A DNA stretch of 64,000 nt from Candidatus Rokuibacteriota bacterium (GTDB lineage Bacteria; Methylomirabilota; Methylomirabilia; Rokubacteriales; CSP1-6). Where the stretch lies: the NCBI GenBank assembly GCA_003220535.1, contig QHSU01000058.1, positions 124,001 to 188,000 of the forward strand, given 5' to 3'. The notes below the pieces were generated by a model. That model had not been told where the DNA came from. It made no database searches and worked only from the letters and a program-made list of their open reading frames with translations. Made by a program: the position numbers and the translations under genes. Shown one piece after another: positions 45,531 to 54,442 of the stretch. Each line of letters begins with the position of its first letter. The first letter of the stretch is position 1.

Positions 45531-46157
45531 ATGATCTACGAGGTGAGAACCTACACGCTGAAGACCGGTGCCGTGGCCGAATTCGAAGACCGCTTCACCA
45601 AGCGGCAGCCCCTGCGCGAGAAGCACTCGAAACTCGGGGCCTTCTGGCACACCGAGTTCGGCCCCCTCAACCAGGTCATCCACGCCTGGCCCTACGAGAA
45701 CCTGCAGCACCGCACCGCCGTCCGCGAGGCGATGGCGAAGGACCCCGCCCTGCAGCAGCTTCCCGGCGGCCGGGATTTGATCGTCGCGCAGGAAGCCGAC
45801 ATCATGATCCCGGCGCCCTTTATGCAGCCCCTGGGCAGCCGCGACTTCGGCACCGGGAACATCTACGAGATGCGGATCTATACCTACTTGCCCGGCGAGA
45901 CTTCAGCGGTGCTGGAGGCGTGGGGCAAGGCGGTTCCCGCGCGGGAGAAGCTCTCGCCCCTGGCAGCCTGCTGGACCAGTGAGCTCGGCGGGCTGAACAA
46001 GTTCGTGCACGTCTGGGTCTACAAGGACGTCAACGAGCGCGCGCGCATCCGCGAGGAATCCCGCAAGGGTGGCCAGTGGCCGCCGCAGGCGGGCGTGCGG
46101 CCGCAGCGCCAGGAGAACAAGCTCCTGGTCCCGGCAGCCTTCTCGCCGCTCCGCTAG
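45531..46157 (+). CDS. NIPSNAP family protein with two tandem domains
   Basis: 208 residues made of two NIPSNAP (alpha/beta barrel) units: IYEVRTYTLKTGAVAEFEDRFTKR...FGPLNQVIHAWPYENLQHR and IYEMRIYTYLPGETSAVLEAWGKAV...LGGLNKFVHVWVYKDVNER. The unit fits the ferredoxin-like dimeric alpha/beta barrel fold that binds hydrophobic ligands or acts as a small oxygenase or isomerase helper. GGAGGG lies close to the ATG. It stands between the amidohydrolase (divergent) and the ACAD/516-residue pair (convergent). Confidence 0.9.
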   Translation: MIYEVRTYTLKTGAVAEFEDRFTKRQPLREKHSKLGAFWHTEFGPLNQVIHAWPYENLQHRTAVREAMAKDPALQQLPGGRDLIVAQEADIMIPAPFMQPLGSRDFGTGNIYEMRIYTYLPGETSAVLEAWGKAVPAREKLSPLAACWTSELGGLNKFVHVWVYKDVNERARIREESRKGGQWPPQAGVRPQRQENKLLVPAAFSPLR

Positions 46158-46182
46158 CCCGCGTCCGAAGCCGCGTGAAGGG

Positions 46183-46207
46183 GTGGATCGACTAGTTGTT
46201 GATCCAC
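46183..46207. terminator. Hairpin between convergent genes
   Basis: GTGGATC (46183-46189) pairs with GATCCAC (46201-46207) around an 11-base loop in the gap where the NIPSNAP gene and the 516-residue protein gene converge; the arms overlap the latter's last codons. It could terminate or protect both transcripts. There is no T-run. Confidence 0.35.
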
Positions 46208-47742
46208 TCCTTCATGAAGCGCCCGTAGCAATCGCGCTCGCCCGGCATCTTCGGCCAGCCCGCCAGCAGCCGCGCGGCGGCGAGGAGCAGGCGCTCCCGC
46301 AGGTGCGTCGCGTTGTGGCCGTATTCCTCGAAGGCGGAGAGGGTGATCTTCTGGTTGTGCGGATCGTCCTGGAACTTGCAGGCGGTCACCGCGACCGCGG
46401 CCAGAAACGCGTTGCGATCCGCGCCGGACTCGAGATACGCGTTGGCCACCGCGGTCGTGCGCGGGACGTCGAACGCCAGGATGGCCTCGTCGAGCTCTCG
46501 GAGCAACGCCTCCGGTGTCCGGCCCGTCGCGTCGAACCCGGCACACTCGCGCTCGATCACCGACGAGACCAGCTTGTCGGAGCGGGCCACGTCGTTGACG
46601 AAGTTTGCCATCAGGTAGAGGACGCGGGGCTGGTAGGGGTTGTCGCTCGTCCGCATCCAGTAGTTCGCCGTGTTGCAGTAGTCGAAGGGGTGCTGGCCGT
46701 CGGTGAACTGCCGGGGCACCGTCGTGCGAAGGATGAGCTCGGCCGCGCCCAGCTGGATGGCGTCGCCGAGGCTCTTGAGCGACTTGCCGTTGCGCAGGTG
46801 GGTGGTGACCAGGCTCCAGATTGTCTCGCCGTCGGCCTCCATGAGCAGGCGGATCATCTCCTCGACCTCGGTCGGGGCGAGCGGCGTCTGATTCGTCTGC
46901 TTGAGCGTCTTCCCGGCATCGGGGAACTCGCTGGTGATCGTCACGCAGGCGGCGTCGTAGGCCGAATAGTAGAGCGGGCCGATCGCCATGTCCGGCACAC
47001 CGATGTAGTAGACGCCGTGGGACTGTTCCCACCCGATGAAGTCGGCGAGGTCCGTCACGGCCCGAGCCCGCAGCGCCTTGTGACCGGTGTTGCGCGCCTT
47101 CCGGCCGATCACCGTGTCTTGCACGTCGATGAGGCCCAGGAAGAGCAGTTGATCGCGGAGCAGCGGGCGGACGCTCTCGTCGGCCGCCAGCCCCAGGAAG
47201 AGGCCGTAGGACCGCCGCACGTCGCCGCTCATCGTGGCGATCAGGTGCGCGTGCAGCCGCTCCTCGACGGTGCCCTCCTCCACGATCGGCGCTTGCTCCT
47301 GATTCCACACGACCGGACCGGAGCTCGGGCGCGGGACGACCATGCCCTTCATCGTGGCGTAGCGGCCGGGATATTTGCCGAGCAGCTGATTCCAGATGTC
47401 GAGCCCGGCCGGGATGTACCACACGGACTGCAGCAGCGGGAGCAGGCGATACGGTTCGGGCAGGAACGGCGTCAGGCTCGCGGACGCTCGGAGACCCAGA
47501 ATCGTGTGATCGTTGTTGATGAGCGTGATTTGCCCGTCGCGCACGTTGATATGGTTCGGCACCTGAACGAACGGCGCCTCGGCGGCCGTCACCACGCTGA
47601 GCGCGTCCGACAGCGACCGCCCATCCCGCGCCACCATCTGGAAGAAGAGATCCGTCGTACGCGGCTGATCGCATTCCACGATGGCGTCGGTCAACATGCC
47701 GAAGCGTTTGTCCTGATGAATCTCGTCCCGGGTCAGTAGCAT
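46192..47742 (-). CDS. Uncharacterised 516-residue protein, soluble
   Basis: 516 residues from ATG 47742, which has AAGGAGA six bases upstream. No signal peptide or membrane helix is visible. The sequence appears largely helical and is rich in conserved-looking His, Tyr and Trp: VPNHINV, LHAHLIATM, WEQSHGVYYIGVPD, DGQHPFDYCNTANYW, KFQDDPHNQKIT and EEYGHNATHLRERLL. The clusters of His in the C-terminal third could bind metal or substrate. I do not recognise the family; a distant questin-oxidase-like relation is possible but unsupported. It follows the flavoprotein gene by 17 bases, so the two likely act together. Confidence 0.8.
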   Translation of the reverse strand: MLLTRDEIHQDKRFGMLTDAIVECDQPRTTDLFFQMVARDGRSLSDALSVVTAAEAPFVQVPNHINVRDGQITLINNDHTILGLRASASLTPFLPEPYRLLPLLQSVWYIPAGLDIWNQLLGKYPGRYATMKGMVVPRPSSGPVVWNQEQAPIVEEGTVEERLHAHLIATMSGDVRRSYGLFLGLAADESVRPLLRDQLLFLGLIDVQDTVIGRKARNTGHKALRARAVTDLADFIGWEQSHGVYYIGVPDMAIGPLYYSAYDAACVTITSEFPDAGKTLKQTNQTPLAPTEVEEMIRLLMEADGETIWSLVTTHLRNGKSLKSLGDAIQLGAAELILRTTVPRQFTDGQHPFDYCNTANYWMRTSDNPYQPRVLYLMANFVNDVARSDKLVSSVIERECAGFDATGRTPEALLRELDEAILAFDVPRTTAVANAYLESGADRNAFLAAVAVTACKFQDDPHNQKITLSAFEEYGHNATHLRERLLLAAARLLAGWPKMPGERDCYGRFMKEWINN

Positions 47743-47759
47743 CGCCGCTCTCCTTGGCT

Positions 47760-48941
47760 CTAGAACAGAGGGCTGTTCGATTCGAGACCCAGCACGGTGC
47801 GCCCCACCGCCTCGTAGTTCACGAACTGCAGCTGATTGTGGCGGGTGACCACCTCGGCGTCGCGCGCGTAGCGTTCCAGCGGGCTCGCCGTGAAGATCGA
47901 CGTGGTGCCGGCGGTGGCGCACACGATGTGCGTGGCCTGCGCGGCGCTCTGGGCGGCGTGCGTCATCGCCAGTCGCAGGTCCGCGCGCTGGCGCTCCGTG
48001 ATGGGCTGCGCGGCCAGCACCGTCTCCCACATGTCCTCGACGACGTCGAACAGGAGCGCCCGGCCCGAGCGCAGCAGCGCCTCGGCCTCGCCGATTCTGG
48101 CCTGCACGAGCGCCCGATCGCGCAGGAGCTCGGACGAGGAGCGCGGCACCTTGACCTGGGCGAGCTCGACGAAGGCGTCGATGGCGGCGCGCGCGACGCC
48201 CAGCCCGACGCAACAGAAGCTGCAGCCCGCGAGATCGAACCCGTGCATACGGTTCATCGGTCCGGTCACCCGTGCGCGCAGGTCGAGGGCCGAGAACGTG
48301 CGTTCTTCGGGGACGAACAGGTCCTCGACCTCGATGTCATGGCTGCCGGTGCCGCGCAGGCCGCTGACGTTCCAGGTGTCGATGATGCGGGCGATCGACT
48401 TCGGATAGAAGTAGGCGATCCGCACCTCCTGATCGCCGTTGGGTCGCAGGCGGGGCGCGTCGCCATCGAAGACCTTGCAGGCGCCGTGCACCGCGGAGGA
48501 GTGCATGCACCCGCTGGCGAAGAACCAGTGCCCGGTGACGCGGTAGCCGCCCGGCACGGCGACGGCGCGACCGCGCGGGTTCGCCGACCCCGCCGACACC
48601 CCGACCGGATCGCTGAAGAAGATCTCGCGGCGCACTTCGGGCGCGAACTGCGCGCTCTGGCGCAGGGTGTTGATCCCCATCGCCAGGCACCATCCCGTCG
48701 AGCCATCGGCCCGAGCCACCTCTTCGATCACGTGCAGCGTGGTCACGATGTCGGCGCCGAGACCGCCTTCCGCCACCGGCAGCGCGACCCTGAACAATCG
48801 GGCGTTGGCGATGTCCATGACGAGATCGGCGGGCAACTGCCGGGCCGCCTCGATCGCGGCGGCCTGTTCCCGGATGCGCGGCGCCAGCGCGCGGGCAACC
48901 TCTAACGGCGTCGTGGCTGCCGGGACCGTGGCGGTGATCAT
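47760..48941 (-). CDS. Acyl-CoA dehydrogenase-fold flavoprotein (possible flavin monooxygenase)
   Basis: 393 residues from ATG 48941. The fold is that of acyl-CoA dehydrogenases: N-terminal helical domain (RLFRVALPVAEGGLGADIVTTLHVIEEVARADGSTGWCLAMG), central beta domain (YRVTGHWFFASGCMHSSA, GLRGTGSHDIEVEDLFVPEE) and helical C-terminal domain. The catalytic Glu of true dehydrogenases is not evident, and the WFFASG/GTGSHD pattern resembles the two-component flavin-dependent monooxygenase group (HpaB-like, DszC-like). It would use reduced flavin or CoA esters. It is paired with the unknown 516-residue protein, forming a probable catabolic unit. Confidence 0.85.
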   Translation of the reverse strand: MITATVPAATTPLEVARALAPRIREQAAAIEAARQLPADLVMDIANARLFRVALPVAEGGLGADIVTTLHVIEEVARADGSTGWCLAMGINTLRQSAQFAPEVRREIFFSDPVGVSAGSANPRGRAVAVPGGYRVTGHWFFASGCMHSSAVHGACKVFDGDAPRLRPNGDQEVRIAYFYPKSIARIIDTWNVSGLRGTGSHDIEVEDLFVPEERTFSALDLRARVTGPMNRMHGFDLAGCSFCCVGLGVARAAIDAFVELAQVKVPRSSSELLRDRALVQARIGEAEALLRSGRALLFDVVEDMWETVLAAQPITERQRADLRLAMTHAAQSAAQATHIVCATAGTTSIFTASPLERYARDAEVVTRHNQLQFVNYEAVGRTVLGLESNSPLF

Positions 48942-49195
48942 GGCTTGGCGCGCAGCGAGAGCCCTCCTGGCTCGGGCGTCATCCTGCCCCGGCCGCGGGT
49001 AGGTCGTCAAGAAGGGGCGTTTGCCCGTGTCGCACGGGATGCCAGTCTGGCCAACACGCACCGCTGTTAGTGATCCGATATTTCGACGCTTTCCGGGATT
49101 GGGGCGCATGGCACCGCGCGTGCTCCACGTCGGGGGGGGGACCCCCGGCGAGGCACGAGCTTTTGACGAAGCGACGCTGCGGAAGGAGCAACGCC
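48942..49195. other. Intergenic stretch with a G9 run
   Basis: No gene was found from here to 49195; with the tiny fragment that follows, about 325 bases separate the flavoprotein gene from the next CDS. It contains a run of nine G at 49132-49140, followed directly by ACCCCC, a slippage-prone tract. No promoter or riboswitch was recognised. Confidence 0.5.
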
Positions 49196-49255
49196 ATGAG
49201 ACGGGTGCTTCCGATCCTGACCCTCACCGCTCTCGGGCTCGCGCAGAAGGTCTAG
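49196..49255 (+). pseudogene. Fragment: ribosome site and signal-peptide start of a lost gene
   Basis: GGAAGGAG lies eight bases before an ATG that encodes MRRVLPILTLTALGLAQKV and then a TAG. A strong initiation region followed by a signal-peptide-like start that stops after 19 codons looks like the beginning of an exported protein whose body was deleted. A genuine micropeptide is the alternative. Confidence 0.35.
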
Positions 49256-49266
49256 TCGAGCCATCC

Positions 49267-49998
49267 ATGCTGTCTCAGACAGACCTCCAGATCGCCCTCG
49301 CGTTCGCCCTTCGCGAGCTCGGCCCCGCGTGGAAGATCGTCAGCGATTGCCCACCGGTCGACCCGCTCGATCCCGACCACTGGGCGTCGGGCGTCCACAG
49401 TGTTCAGGTCACGCTTCGCCATCGCGTGAGCGGGCAGCTCAAAGTGCTCGGCCGCCGGGTCGTGGCCGATCCGAACGCCAGCGTCCACCGCGGTCTTGCG
49501 CTGCAGCTCATCGAGGCCTACGGCCAAGGCAACGCCGATCCGCTCCGACGGTATCTAGAGGAAGTCGGGGTCGCCGTGGTCACGGCGCGCGAGGCGCATG
49601 TTCTCCGCCGCCCCGCCGTCGTCACGTCACCGGGGCCGCCAGGCTCTGAGGCGGAGCTGATGGAGGCGGACGTCTCCGTTGCAGTGCCCAAACCCCCGGT
49701 CGGCGCTGGAGTCGACGGCGATGCCGACATCGCGAGCCACGCGTCCCACTCCGCGGTCTCGAAGCCCGGAAGACAGATCGGCGGGACGCCGAAGTGGCCG
49801 TCCCTGTCGACGGTCACCTCACGGTGGCGGCGTGAGGCATCGCGACCGGCGCTGACTCACGTGCCGGCGGCAAGCGGCGAAAGCCGGAGCCGGATGCTGA
49901 GCAGGCTCAGGCGGGAGCTGGTGATCTGGCAGTGGCGTCGAGCCGCGATCAGCGGCAGAGACAAGAGCGACAAGAGCGACCACACCCGAAGCGACTAG
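49267..49998 (+). CDS. Hypothetical protein, weakly supported
   Basis: 243 residues from ATG 49267. The first 115 residues (LSQTDLQIALAFALRELGPAWKIVSDCPPVDPLDPDHW, VQVTLRHRVSGQLKVLGRRVVADPNASVHRGLALQLIEAYGQGNADPLRRYLEEVG) have the composition and codon bias of a real protein. The rest is low in recognisable structure and ends in a run of Ser/Asp/Lys, so the frame may be wrong or decayed there. No convincing Shine-Dalgarno is present. I do not recognise a family. It lies in the degraded stretch between two truncated genes. Confidence 0.4.
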   Translation: MLSQTDLQIALAFALRELGPAWKIVSDCPPVDPLDPDHWASGVHSVQVTLRHRVSGQLKVLGRRVVADPNASVHRGLALQLIEAYGQGNADPLRRYLEEVGVAVVTAREAHVLRRPAVVTSPGPPGSEAELMEADVSVAVPKPPVGAGVDGDADIASHASHSAVSKPGRQIGGTPKWPSLSTVTSRWRREASRPALTHVPAASGESRSRMLSRLRRELVIWQWRRAAISGRDKSDKSDHTRSD

Positions 49999-50019
49999 CT
50001 CGGCGGCGGCACGCCGTCG

Positions 50020-50406
50020 TCACACGCTCACCACGACCAGGGCGAACTCCATCATGCCGATGACGGCCGAACGACATCTTGGTTGACCAGGAGTGACGAT
50101 CGTCGGCGCGTGCCGTGACGTCGGCTGACCCGCGAAGTCCGTGGAGAACGTTCGCGGATCGCTCCAGCCGTGGTCCGGCCGGTGGCAGCTGACGCAGGCG
50201 ACCGTCCTCGACGCTGACCAGCGCTTGTCCCAGAAGAACTTCTTGCCCAGCGCGATCTTCTCCGCGGTGATGGGATTGTCGTCCGGGATTTCTTCCGCGT
50301 CCTCCTGGAGGCCGGGCGGCAGCTTGAGCTTGAAGTCCGCCGCCAGCGACCAGGCGGGAACCAGGAGAGGGGCGACGACGAGGAGCAACCCGACCCGCGT
50401 TCTCAT
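50020..50406 (-). pseudogene. Truncated di-heme cytochrome c peroxidase/MauG-type protein
   Basis: 128 residues with a signal peptide (LLLVVAPLLVPAWSLA), then IPDDNPITAEKIALGKKFFWDKRWSASRTVACVSCHRPDHGWSDPRTFSTDFAGQPTSRHAPTIV, the N-terminal heme domain of the bacterial cytochrome c peroxidase/MauG family with its CxxCH (CVSCH). Such proteins normally have about 300-350 residues and a second CxxCH. Here the reading frame changes character after HAPTIV and ends within 25 residues, and no second heme site follows. GGGAG lies five bases before the ATG. Gene decay or recombination is likely. Confidence 0.7.
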
Positions 50407-50436
50407 GCAAGCTCCCGCATGGCGGCGACGCCGAGC

Positions 50437-51654
50437 TTACCCGGGTGCCGTTCGAGGGGCAAGGATGCCGTCGGCTCGAGGTGGCACCCGGATGGCGAAC
50501 ACGAGCGCAATGCCGGCGACGGCCAGCACCGCCCCGAGCACGCAGCCGGCGCTGAAGGAGCCGGCGAGGTCGCGCGCCCAACCGGTGGCGGTCGGCCCGA
50601 CGATGGCCCCGACGAAGCTGATGCTGTTGCTGAGGCCGAACGCCGTGCCCAGCTCCTCCTGACGGACCATCCGGCCCAGAAGCGCGTAGACCGCGCTCCA
50701 GATCGACCAGCAGAAGAAGGCGGCCACGAACAGCACGACGGCCAGGGCCCCGATCGATCGCTGACTGATGACGGCAGCCATGGCGAGCATCGACACCGCC
50801 ACGCCGGTGAGCCCGGCCACGATGACGGTCTTCGACCCGTGGCCCCGCTTGACGAGACGGTCGTGGGCCCACCCGCTGACGACCATCCCCAGCGAGGCCG
50901 CGATGCCCTGCAGGGCCGCGTAGCTGCCGGCGCGTCCGAGGTCGTCGACGCCCACCTCCTGGAAGAACAGCGGGGCCCAGGTCGCCAGGATGAACTGGTT
51001 GGCGATGGTGCAGAATCCGGTGAGTCCGAGCACCCAGAGCGGCCCGTTGGCGAAGAGACGTCGCAGGCGCTGTCCGACCGGCGCGCGCGTCGTGGACGGT
51101 GCCAGCGGCGGGACATGCCGGACGATGAGCAGCGCGGCCAGGACGGGACCGAGCCCGAAGAGCATCATGACGGTCCGCCAGGGCAGCACCTCCGCCATCA
51201 AGCCGCCGATGACGAGGCCGAAGGCGAGACCGAGACCGGGTCCCGAGAACGACACGCCCTGGCCGAGGCCGATGCGCTCGAGCGGGGTGACGGTCACGAT
51301 GATGGCGCGGTCATTCGAGAAGAGCGATCCCTGGAAGGCGCCCGTCAACGCCCGAGCGATGAAGAGCGCGGCGAACGAGCCGGCCAGGCCGGTGAGGCCC
51401 GCCGCGAGCGCCCCGCCCAGCAAGCCGAGAACCAGGATACGGCGCCGGCCGAATCGGTCCCCCAGGAGACCCGATGGTATTTGCATGAGCACGTACGCGT
51501 AGAAGAACGCCGACGCGAGCAGGCCGGCTCGCGTGTAGGAAAGCTGAAGCTCGACGATGATCGACGGCAGCAGCGCGGAGAACCCGGTGCGGATGACGAA
51601 GTTCGCCGCCCACGCGAAGATGAACAAGAGCCATACGAGCACGTACGGGGGCAT
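50437..51654 (-). CDS. MFS transporter
   Basis: 405 residues from ATG 51654 (an in-frame GTG at 51663 is also possible), twelve predicted helices. The MFS motif A is GLLGDRFGRRRILVLGLLGG between helices 2 and 3, and the matching loop in the second half is WAHDRLVKRGHGSKTVIVAG. The pattern resembles the anion:cation symporter/ACS group (hexuronate, tartrate, phthalate and similar organic acids). The substrate cannot be fixed. It is adjacent to the truncated cytochrome gene, transcribed from the same strand. Confidence 0.88.
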   Translation of the reverse strand: MPPYVLVWLLFIFAWAANFVIRTGFSALLPSIIVELQLSYTRAGLLASAFFYAYVLMQIPSGLLGDRFGRRRILVLGLLGGALAAGLTGLAGSFAALFIARALTGAFQGSLFSNDRAIIVTVTPLERIGLGQGVSFSGPGLGLAFGLVIGGLMAEVLPWRTVMMLFGLGPVLAALLIVRHVPPLAPSTTRAPVGQRLRRLFANGPLWVLGLTGFCTIANQFILATWAPLFFQEVGVDDLGRAGSYAALQGIAASLGMVVSGWAHDRLVKRGHGSKTVIVAGLTGVAVSMLAMAAVISQRSIGALAVVLFVAAFFCWSIWSAVYALLGRMVRQEELGTAFGLSNSISFVGAIVGPTATGWARDLAGSFSAGCVLGAVLAVAGIALVFAIRVPPRADGILAPRTAPG

Positions 51655-51710
51655 GGGCGACACCGGGTCGGCAGGAGTCTAGCACCTGTCGCCCTACGGC
51701 TTGACTCCCG

Positions 51711-52172
51711 TCACTCTCCTCGAAGCAGCTTTTCGAGCTCGGCACGGCCGCGCGTGTGCTCCTCCAAGAGTCGGTTGATCCGGCTGATCTCTTCCTGGTA
51801 GCGGGTCAGCGCGCGCCGATCCCGCGCGTCGAGAAAATCCAGGAGGGCAAGCGAGCTCTCCGCGTACCGCCGCTGGGCGTCCTTCAGCTGGCCGAGAAAG
51901 AGGGGTCGGAGCTCGGATCCGGCCGCGCCGTACCGCGCCTGAATGCTCTGGAGCTCGGCGATCGCTTGCCCGCGGGCATCGCGAAGCGCCACGTAGCGCT
52001 CGGCGTCGGCCGGGTCCTCACGTCGCAGCGCTTCGACGAAGGCCCGCTCGCGCTCGTCGTCCGCACCGCCTCTCCCGGGCCTCTGCGCGAGCACGCCGGG
52101 CACTGAAGCGAAGAGGACGCCGACGAGTGTCGCGCCGAGGCCGATGGTTCTCGCCGCCCTGAGATTGATCAC
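51711..52172 (-). CDS. Exported coiled-coil protein, function unknown
   Basis: 153 residues. A signal peptide (TIGLGATLVGVLFASVPGVLAQ) is followed by a charged, probably coiled-coil helical region: DERERAFVEALRREDPADAERYVALRDARGQAIAELQSIQARYG, LKDAQRRYAESSLALLDFLDARDRRALTRYQEEISRINRLLEEH. No cysteine or catalytic motif is present. It precedes the M48 protease gene in the reverse direction (protease first, 19 bases between), so it may be an envelope partner or chaperone of that protein. Confidence 0.75.
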   Translation of the reverse strand: MINLRAARTIGLGATLVGVLFASVPGVLAQRPGRGGADDERERAFVEALRREDPADAERYVALRDARGQAIAELQSIQARYGAAGSELRPLFLGQLKDAQRRYAESSLALLDFLDARDRRALTRYQEEISRINRLLEEHTRGRAELEKLLRGE

Positions 52173-52190
52173 TCGGCGCGGCGCCGTCCG

Positions 52191-53009
52191 CTACTTCGTG
52201 GCCCGGGCCTGCTCGTAGAGCGGCAGCACCCGCTGGGAGAACTCCCCGAGATCCTTGATGCGGTCCGCGTGCGACGGGTGGGTCGAGAGGAGTGCCGGCG
52301 GCCCGCCCTCACCCGAGATCTTGGCCATCTTCTGCCACAGCGTGATCGCCGCCCGCGGGTCGTAGCCCGCGCGCGCCGCCAGCTCGACGCCCATCCGGTC
52401 GGCCTCGGTCTCGTGGATCCGCGAGTACGGCAGGAGGAACGTGACCTGCCCGACAATCCCGGCCAGGTCGGCGCCCGTCTGCCCGACCCCGAGCACGGCT
52501 CCGACCGCGCTCGCGCCCACACTGGTGGCAACCTGCTGTGACGCACGCTCGCGACCGTGCTCGCGCAGCGCATGGGAGATCTCGTGTCCCATGACGGCGG
52601 CGATCTCGTCGTCCGTCGACTGGAGCTTCTCGAGGATGCCGGTGTAGAACGCGATCTTGCCGCCGGGCATGCACCACGCGTTGATCTGCGGCGAAGTGAG
52701 GACGTTCACCTCCCACTTCCAATCCGGCGCGTCCTTCCGGAACACGGCGGTCTGCGGGATGATGCGCTTCGCGATCGCGCGGACGCGCTCGACCTGCTGC
52801 GGGTCGCGGTTGACGTTGCCCTTCGGGCTCTGCTCCTGGAGCACCTTCTGGTAGGCGAGCGCCGCGCTCTGGTCTATCTCGGCCGAGGAGACGAGGAGGA
52901 ACTGGCTGCGTTCGACGCCGACGGTGCCCTTCTCCGTCGTCGTCGTGCACGCGGCCAGCATCACCGCGGCCATTGCGATCGTTCCGACGAGGCTGGTCAT
53001 CCGTTCCAT
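52191..53009 (-). CDS. M48-family zinc metalloprotease lipoprotein
   Basis: 272 residues from ATG 53009, which has GGAGGGG six bases upstream. Signal with lipobox VMLAAC (Cys21), so it is membrane-anchored on the outside. The active site is GHEISHALREH (HEISH 142-146) with the third zinc ligand Glu202 in HETEADRMG. The layout is that of the periplasmic LoiP/BepA-type M48B/C proteases that degrade misfolded outer-membrane proteins. The conserved C-terminal LLSTHPSHADRIKDL is typical. It precedes the coiled-coil protein gene. Confidence 0.93.
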   Translation of the reverse strand: MERMTSLVGTIAMAAVMLAACTTTTEKGTVGVERSQFLLVSSAEIDQSAALAYQKVLQEQSPKGNVNRDPQQVERVRAIAKRIIPQTAVFRKDAPDWKWEVNVLTSPQINAWCMPGGKIAFYTGILEKLQSTDDEIAAVMGHEISHALREHGRERASQQVATSVGASAVGAVLGVGQTGADLAGIVGQVTFLLPYSRIHETEADRMGVELAARAGYDPRAAITLWQKMAKISGEGGPPALLSTHPSHADRIKDLGEFSQRVLPLYEQARATK

Positions 53010-53191
53010 CGAGAGCCCCTCCAGTGTCTCGCGCTTGATCACAACCTCAGGGGAACGAGACATGTGACGATCGGCCGGGCATTGCTCTGGCACTCGCGAG
53101 CAGTGCCCCATGATCGACTCACGCGCGACCTGGTCCGGCGGCGCGCTGACGCCGCCGCGCACGAGCGACAGGGCGGGCCCATGGGCCCGGC

Positions 53192-54382
53192 CTATTGAGT
53201 CCGGCCGCGCATCGAGGCCGGCTGGCCGGGCAGCTTGAGCTTCTTGCCGGTATCGGTGATCTTCGTCCCATCGACTTTGAGGATGGAGACGTCGCGGTCG
53301 GTGTAGTTGCCGACGTAGAGATACTTGCCATCGGGGCTGAAGACCACGCCCTCGGGCAGGCCACCCACCTCGACCTCGCCCACCTTGGTGACCTTCTTGC
53401 CCTCGATCTTGAGCACGGCCAGGCTGCCGTTGCGTTTGGTATTGAACCACATGGTCTTCGCCACGCTGGCTCCACCCAGCAACACGGCCACGGCCACGTC
53501 GCCTTTCGGACTGATGGCGAAACCTTCGGGCGCGTCGCCGACGACCACGCGGTCGATCACGCGGGGTGGCTGGTGCTCGAGGTCGATGATGCTGACGGTG
53601 TCGATATGACCGTCCGGCGCGCCGGAGTTGCCATTGTCGGCGCTGATGCCGATCTTGCCGTCTGGCGTGATGTCGATGTTGTAGGGCCAGAGCCCGACCG
53701 GCATGTCGTGCTTGGTATAGGTGACCTTCTGCCCGTCGATCGCGAGCAGCGCGATCTTGTGGGCGGGGAACTTGGTGACGAGCGCGCGCTTGCCGTCCGG
53801 CGTCATGGCTACCGAGGCCACCTCGTCGCCCATCGCCACCGTGTCGATCAGCTTGACGTCGTTGCCCTGGATGGAAAGCACGCTGATCGATTTGTCCGCG
53901 CGGTTGGCCACGAGCGCCAGGTTCCCCGCCCGGTTGATCGCGAGCCCCGACGGCTGCTTGCCGATCTCGACGGTACCGATATGGCTGGGCGGACTCGTTT
54001 TTAGATTGAAGACGTAGAGCTTGGTGTCGGGTCCGGGCTTCCAGCTTGCCCCGTCCTGGAGCCACTCCACCGAGTTCGCCACGATGGCCAGCCGCTCATC
54101 GGGCGTGATGGCGAGGTTGACCGGCGGGCCGAAGATCGAGTTCATCAAGGGGAAGCTGATGAGGATCTTCGGTGCCTCGCGGTCAGCGATGTCTACGATG
54201 GAGATGGTGTCCTTGCCGGGGGCGACGAACTTCCGGTTGCCCTCGGCGTCGAAGACGACCTTTTCATCGTTGCCGATGACCATCAGGTCGGCGAGCGCCG
54301 GAGGAGGACCCGCCGCCAGCGCGGTCGCGAGGACGAGGAGCAGTCGGACAAGAGCGACGGCGCGGCGGTCATGGGACGTCAT
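53192..54382 (-). CDS. Exported YncE-like beta-propeller protein
   Basis: 396 residues with a signal peptide (LVRLLLVLATALAAGPPPALA). Seven or so repeats of the type LAITPDERLAIVAN, LAINRAGNLALVANRADKSISVLSI, VAMTPDGKRALVTKFPAHKIALLAI and FAISPKGDVAVAVLLGG form a propeller of the YncE/methylamine dehydrogenase heavy-chain-like group. DNA- or ligand-binding roles have been proposed for relatives; nothing here fixes one. The start gives a good signal sequence. It is the only propeller in this cluster with YncE-style rather than NHL-style repeats. Confidence 0.88.
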   Translation of the reverse strand: MTSHDRRAVALVRLLLVLATALAAGPPPALADLMVIGNDEKVVFDAEGNRKFVAPGKDTISIVDIADREAPKILISFPLMNSIFGPPVNLAITPDERLAIVANSVEWLQDGASWKPGPDTKLYVFNLKTSPPSHIGTVEIGKQPSGLAINRAGNLALVANRADKSISVLSIQGNDVKLIDTVAMGDEVASVAMTPDGKRALVTKFPAHKIALLAIDGQKVTYTKHDMPVGLWPYNIDITPDGKIGISADNGNSGAPDGHIDTVSIIDLEHQPPRVIDRVVVGDAPEGFAISPKGDVAVAVLLGGASVAKTMWFNTKRNGSLAVLKIEGKKVTKVGEVEVGGLPEGVVFSPDGKYLYVGNYTDRDVSILKVDGTKITDTGKKLKLPGQPASMRGRTQ

Positions 54383-54442
54383 GGGCTGCTCCTCCTGAGC
54401 GCTCGTGGTGGACCGTTTCGCGGCACGCTCTCGCGGCCGGAG

